Source: an uncultured Flavobacteriaceae bacterium
GTDB lineage: Bacteria > Bacteroidota > Bacteroidia > Flavobacteriales > Flavobacteriaceae
Length of the DNA: 64,000 nt
Assembly (NCBI GenBank): GCA_943789455.1
Contig: CALSUE010000001.1
Coordinates: forward strand, 375,001 to 439,000
Direction of reading: 5' to 3'
Part shown: positions 63,301 through 64,000 of the stretch, piece by piece
How positions within the stretch are numbered: position 1 is the first letter of the stretch
How the letters are laid out: every line of letters begins with the position of its first letter
Translations under genes and position numbers: made by a program
The notes under the pieces: model-generated
Seen by the model: only the letters and a program-made list of their open reading frames with translations
Told to the model about the DNA's origin: nothing
Databases searched by the model: none

Positions 63301-64000
63301 TTATCCTTTCCTTTTTTCTACTAATTCTAGTTTTTCCAAAGAAGCTTCAGTTGTGAAATTCCCGTAATTAATAAAAGCTTTTTTCTTTTCAATCTTTTCT
63401 ATAGTTCCTACAGAATTTCCATCGATAAGCCTAACGCTATCGTTAATTTTGAATATATATTCGGCCTTTATTTTTGCCAATTTTTTAGCTTCTTTATTTT
63501 TTACTTTTCTTATTTCAACTACCTTTTTCATTACTTCATTTTCTACTTTTTGAATAACTTCTTGTAGTTGTTTTTCAACAATTTTAGCTTGTTGTTTTTG
63601 TGACTTTGTTTTTGGCTTTGTGGGGTTTTTCTTAGCGTATTTTACTTTTTCATCAGCAACCCATTTATTGAAATTTAGAGTTAATTCTTTTTTATTATTT
63701 GTCTGTAAATATTTATTGAATAGTTCATTGGTTTTTCTTCCTAACGATAACATTTTTTGATTCTTATCATATAATTCTTGAAACCCAGCTAATTTTGCTT
63801 GAATTTTTTCTTCCTTATCTTGTAAACTTTCTATATGTTTTTGTCCTTTAGTTTTTTGCTTTTCTAGATTTTCAGAATTTTTATGAAGACGATTTCTTTC
63901 TTTTTGAAGTTTTGAGATGGTTTTATCTAAACGAATTTTCTCAGTTTCAACTCGTTTTTTAGCTTTATTAATCAAACTAAATGGAATTCCATTTTTTTGC
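63301..64000 (-). CDS. mutS2: Endonuclease MutS2-like protein, C-terminal part
   Basis: The frame is open to the right window edge, so only about 233 C-terminal codons are present; the start lies outside. The visible part begins NGIPFSLINKAKKRV, typical of the MutS2 segment after the ATPase, then a long Lys/Glu-rich coiled coil (about residues 20-185), and a small beta-domain FKINDSVRLIDGNSVGTIEKIE. The Smr nuclease domain that ends MutS2 in other phyla is missing, which is usual in Bacteroidota. The protein should act on recombination intermediates. It is separated by 29 bases from the PLP gene on the same strand. Confidence 0.82.
   Translation of the reverse strand, partial: QKNGIPFSLINKAKKRVETEKIRLDKTISKLQKERNRLHKNSENLEKQKTKGQKHIESLQDKEEKIQAKLAGFQELYDKNQKMLSLGRKTNELFNKYLQTNNKKELTLNFNKWVADEKVKYAKKNPTKPKTKSQKQQAKIVEKQLQEVIQKVENEVMKKVVEIRKVKNKEAKKLAKIKAEYIFKINDSVRLIDGNSVGTIEKIEKKKAFINYGNFTTEASLEKLELVEKRKG

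Noticed and set aside
1-64000. tRNA, rRNA, CRISPR array, insertion sequence, prophage or defence system
   Set aside because: I looked through the gaps and gene products and saw no tRNA-like T-loop, no regularly spaced repeats, no transposase or integrase, and no defence-type domains. All gaps but one are under 300 bases.

Overview
This window is chromosomal DNA from an AT-rich member of the Bacteroidota, most likely a marine Flavobacteriaceae. The signs are: a carotenoid cluster end (CruF-type protein and lycopene cyclase), the gliding-motility lipoprotein GldI, TonB-dependent receptors with carboxypeptidase-like N-terminal domains, LolA/LptFG/FtsK gene order, Bacteroidota-type promoters (TTG, about 19-21 bases, TAnnTTTG) instead of sigma70 boxes, and almost no Shine-Dalgarno sequences. 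I saw no rRNA, tRNA, CRISPR array, insertion sequence or prophage. Coding density is very high and most genes are housekeeping or lineage-conserved.

Layout. 1-1484: end of a carotenoid operon. 1762-4309: lipoprotein, cupin, a YwaF-like membrane protein and folD; then ffh, a stand-alone LacI-type regulator, msrB with an alpha/beta hydrolase, and an MFS transporter (to 9875). 9933-15820, minus strand: purB, lipoprotein, terC, a small His/Cys-rich exported protein, a TonB-dependent receptor and a lipoprotein, probably a metal-handling locus attached to purB. 16081-20223: mnmA between two MORN/YwqK-type exported proteins, a nitronate monooxygenase-like enzyme and cspA. 20281-25652: lytic transglycosylase, hydrolase and mtaB on the minus strand; an acetyltransferase, a short monooxygenase and an orphan oligopeptide-binding lipoprotein on the plus strand. 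25682-31815, minus strand: TPR protein, ribH, small membrane protein, mutL, two adjacent rhomboids and an EEP-family enzyme. 31929-37868: recF, DUF721, ndk, nrnA, then three successive peptidyl-prolyl isomerase lipoproteins including gldI, and a PAP2 phosphatase. 37881-42690: LTA-synthase-like sulfatase-fold protein, family-39 glycosyltransferase, meaB. 42878-45538: cysS, yidD, lgt. 45614-52327, minus strand: two tandem M1 metallopeptidases, a DUF6702-like protein and two paralogous carboxypeptidase-like-domain proteins. 52436-61430: pepE, then tpx-dgkA-ftsK-lolA-lptG-ribB (read on the minus strand), then a MATE exporter and a small acidic protein. 61442-64000: a 609-residue PLP enzyme that looks internally duplicated, and the 3' end of mutS2.

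Themes. Much of the content concerns the envelope: lipoprotein maturation (lgt) and trafficking (lolA, lptG), periplasmic folding (three PPIases), periplasmic peptidases (M1 pair), rhomboid proteases and a lytic transglycosylase. I found no obvious defence or mobile system. The best candidates for uncharacterised biology are the M1/DUF6702/CarboxypepD-like block, the three-PPIase operon, the purB-linked metal locus, the RibBX-like enzyme with an eroded GTP cyclohydrolase II half, and the duplicated PLP protein. Several start sites were moved from the longest possible start because a promoter-like element or a signal peptide places the real start further in.
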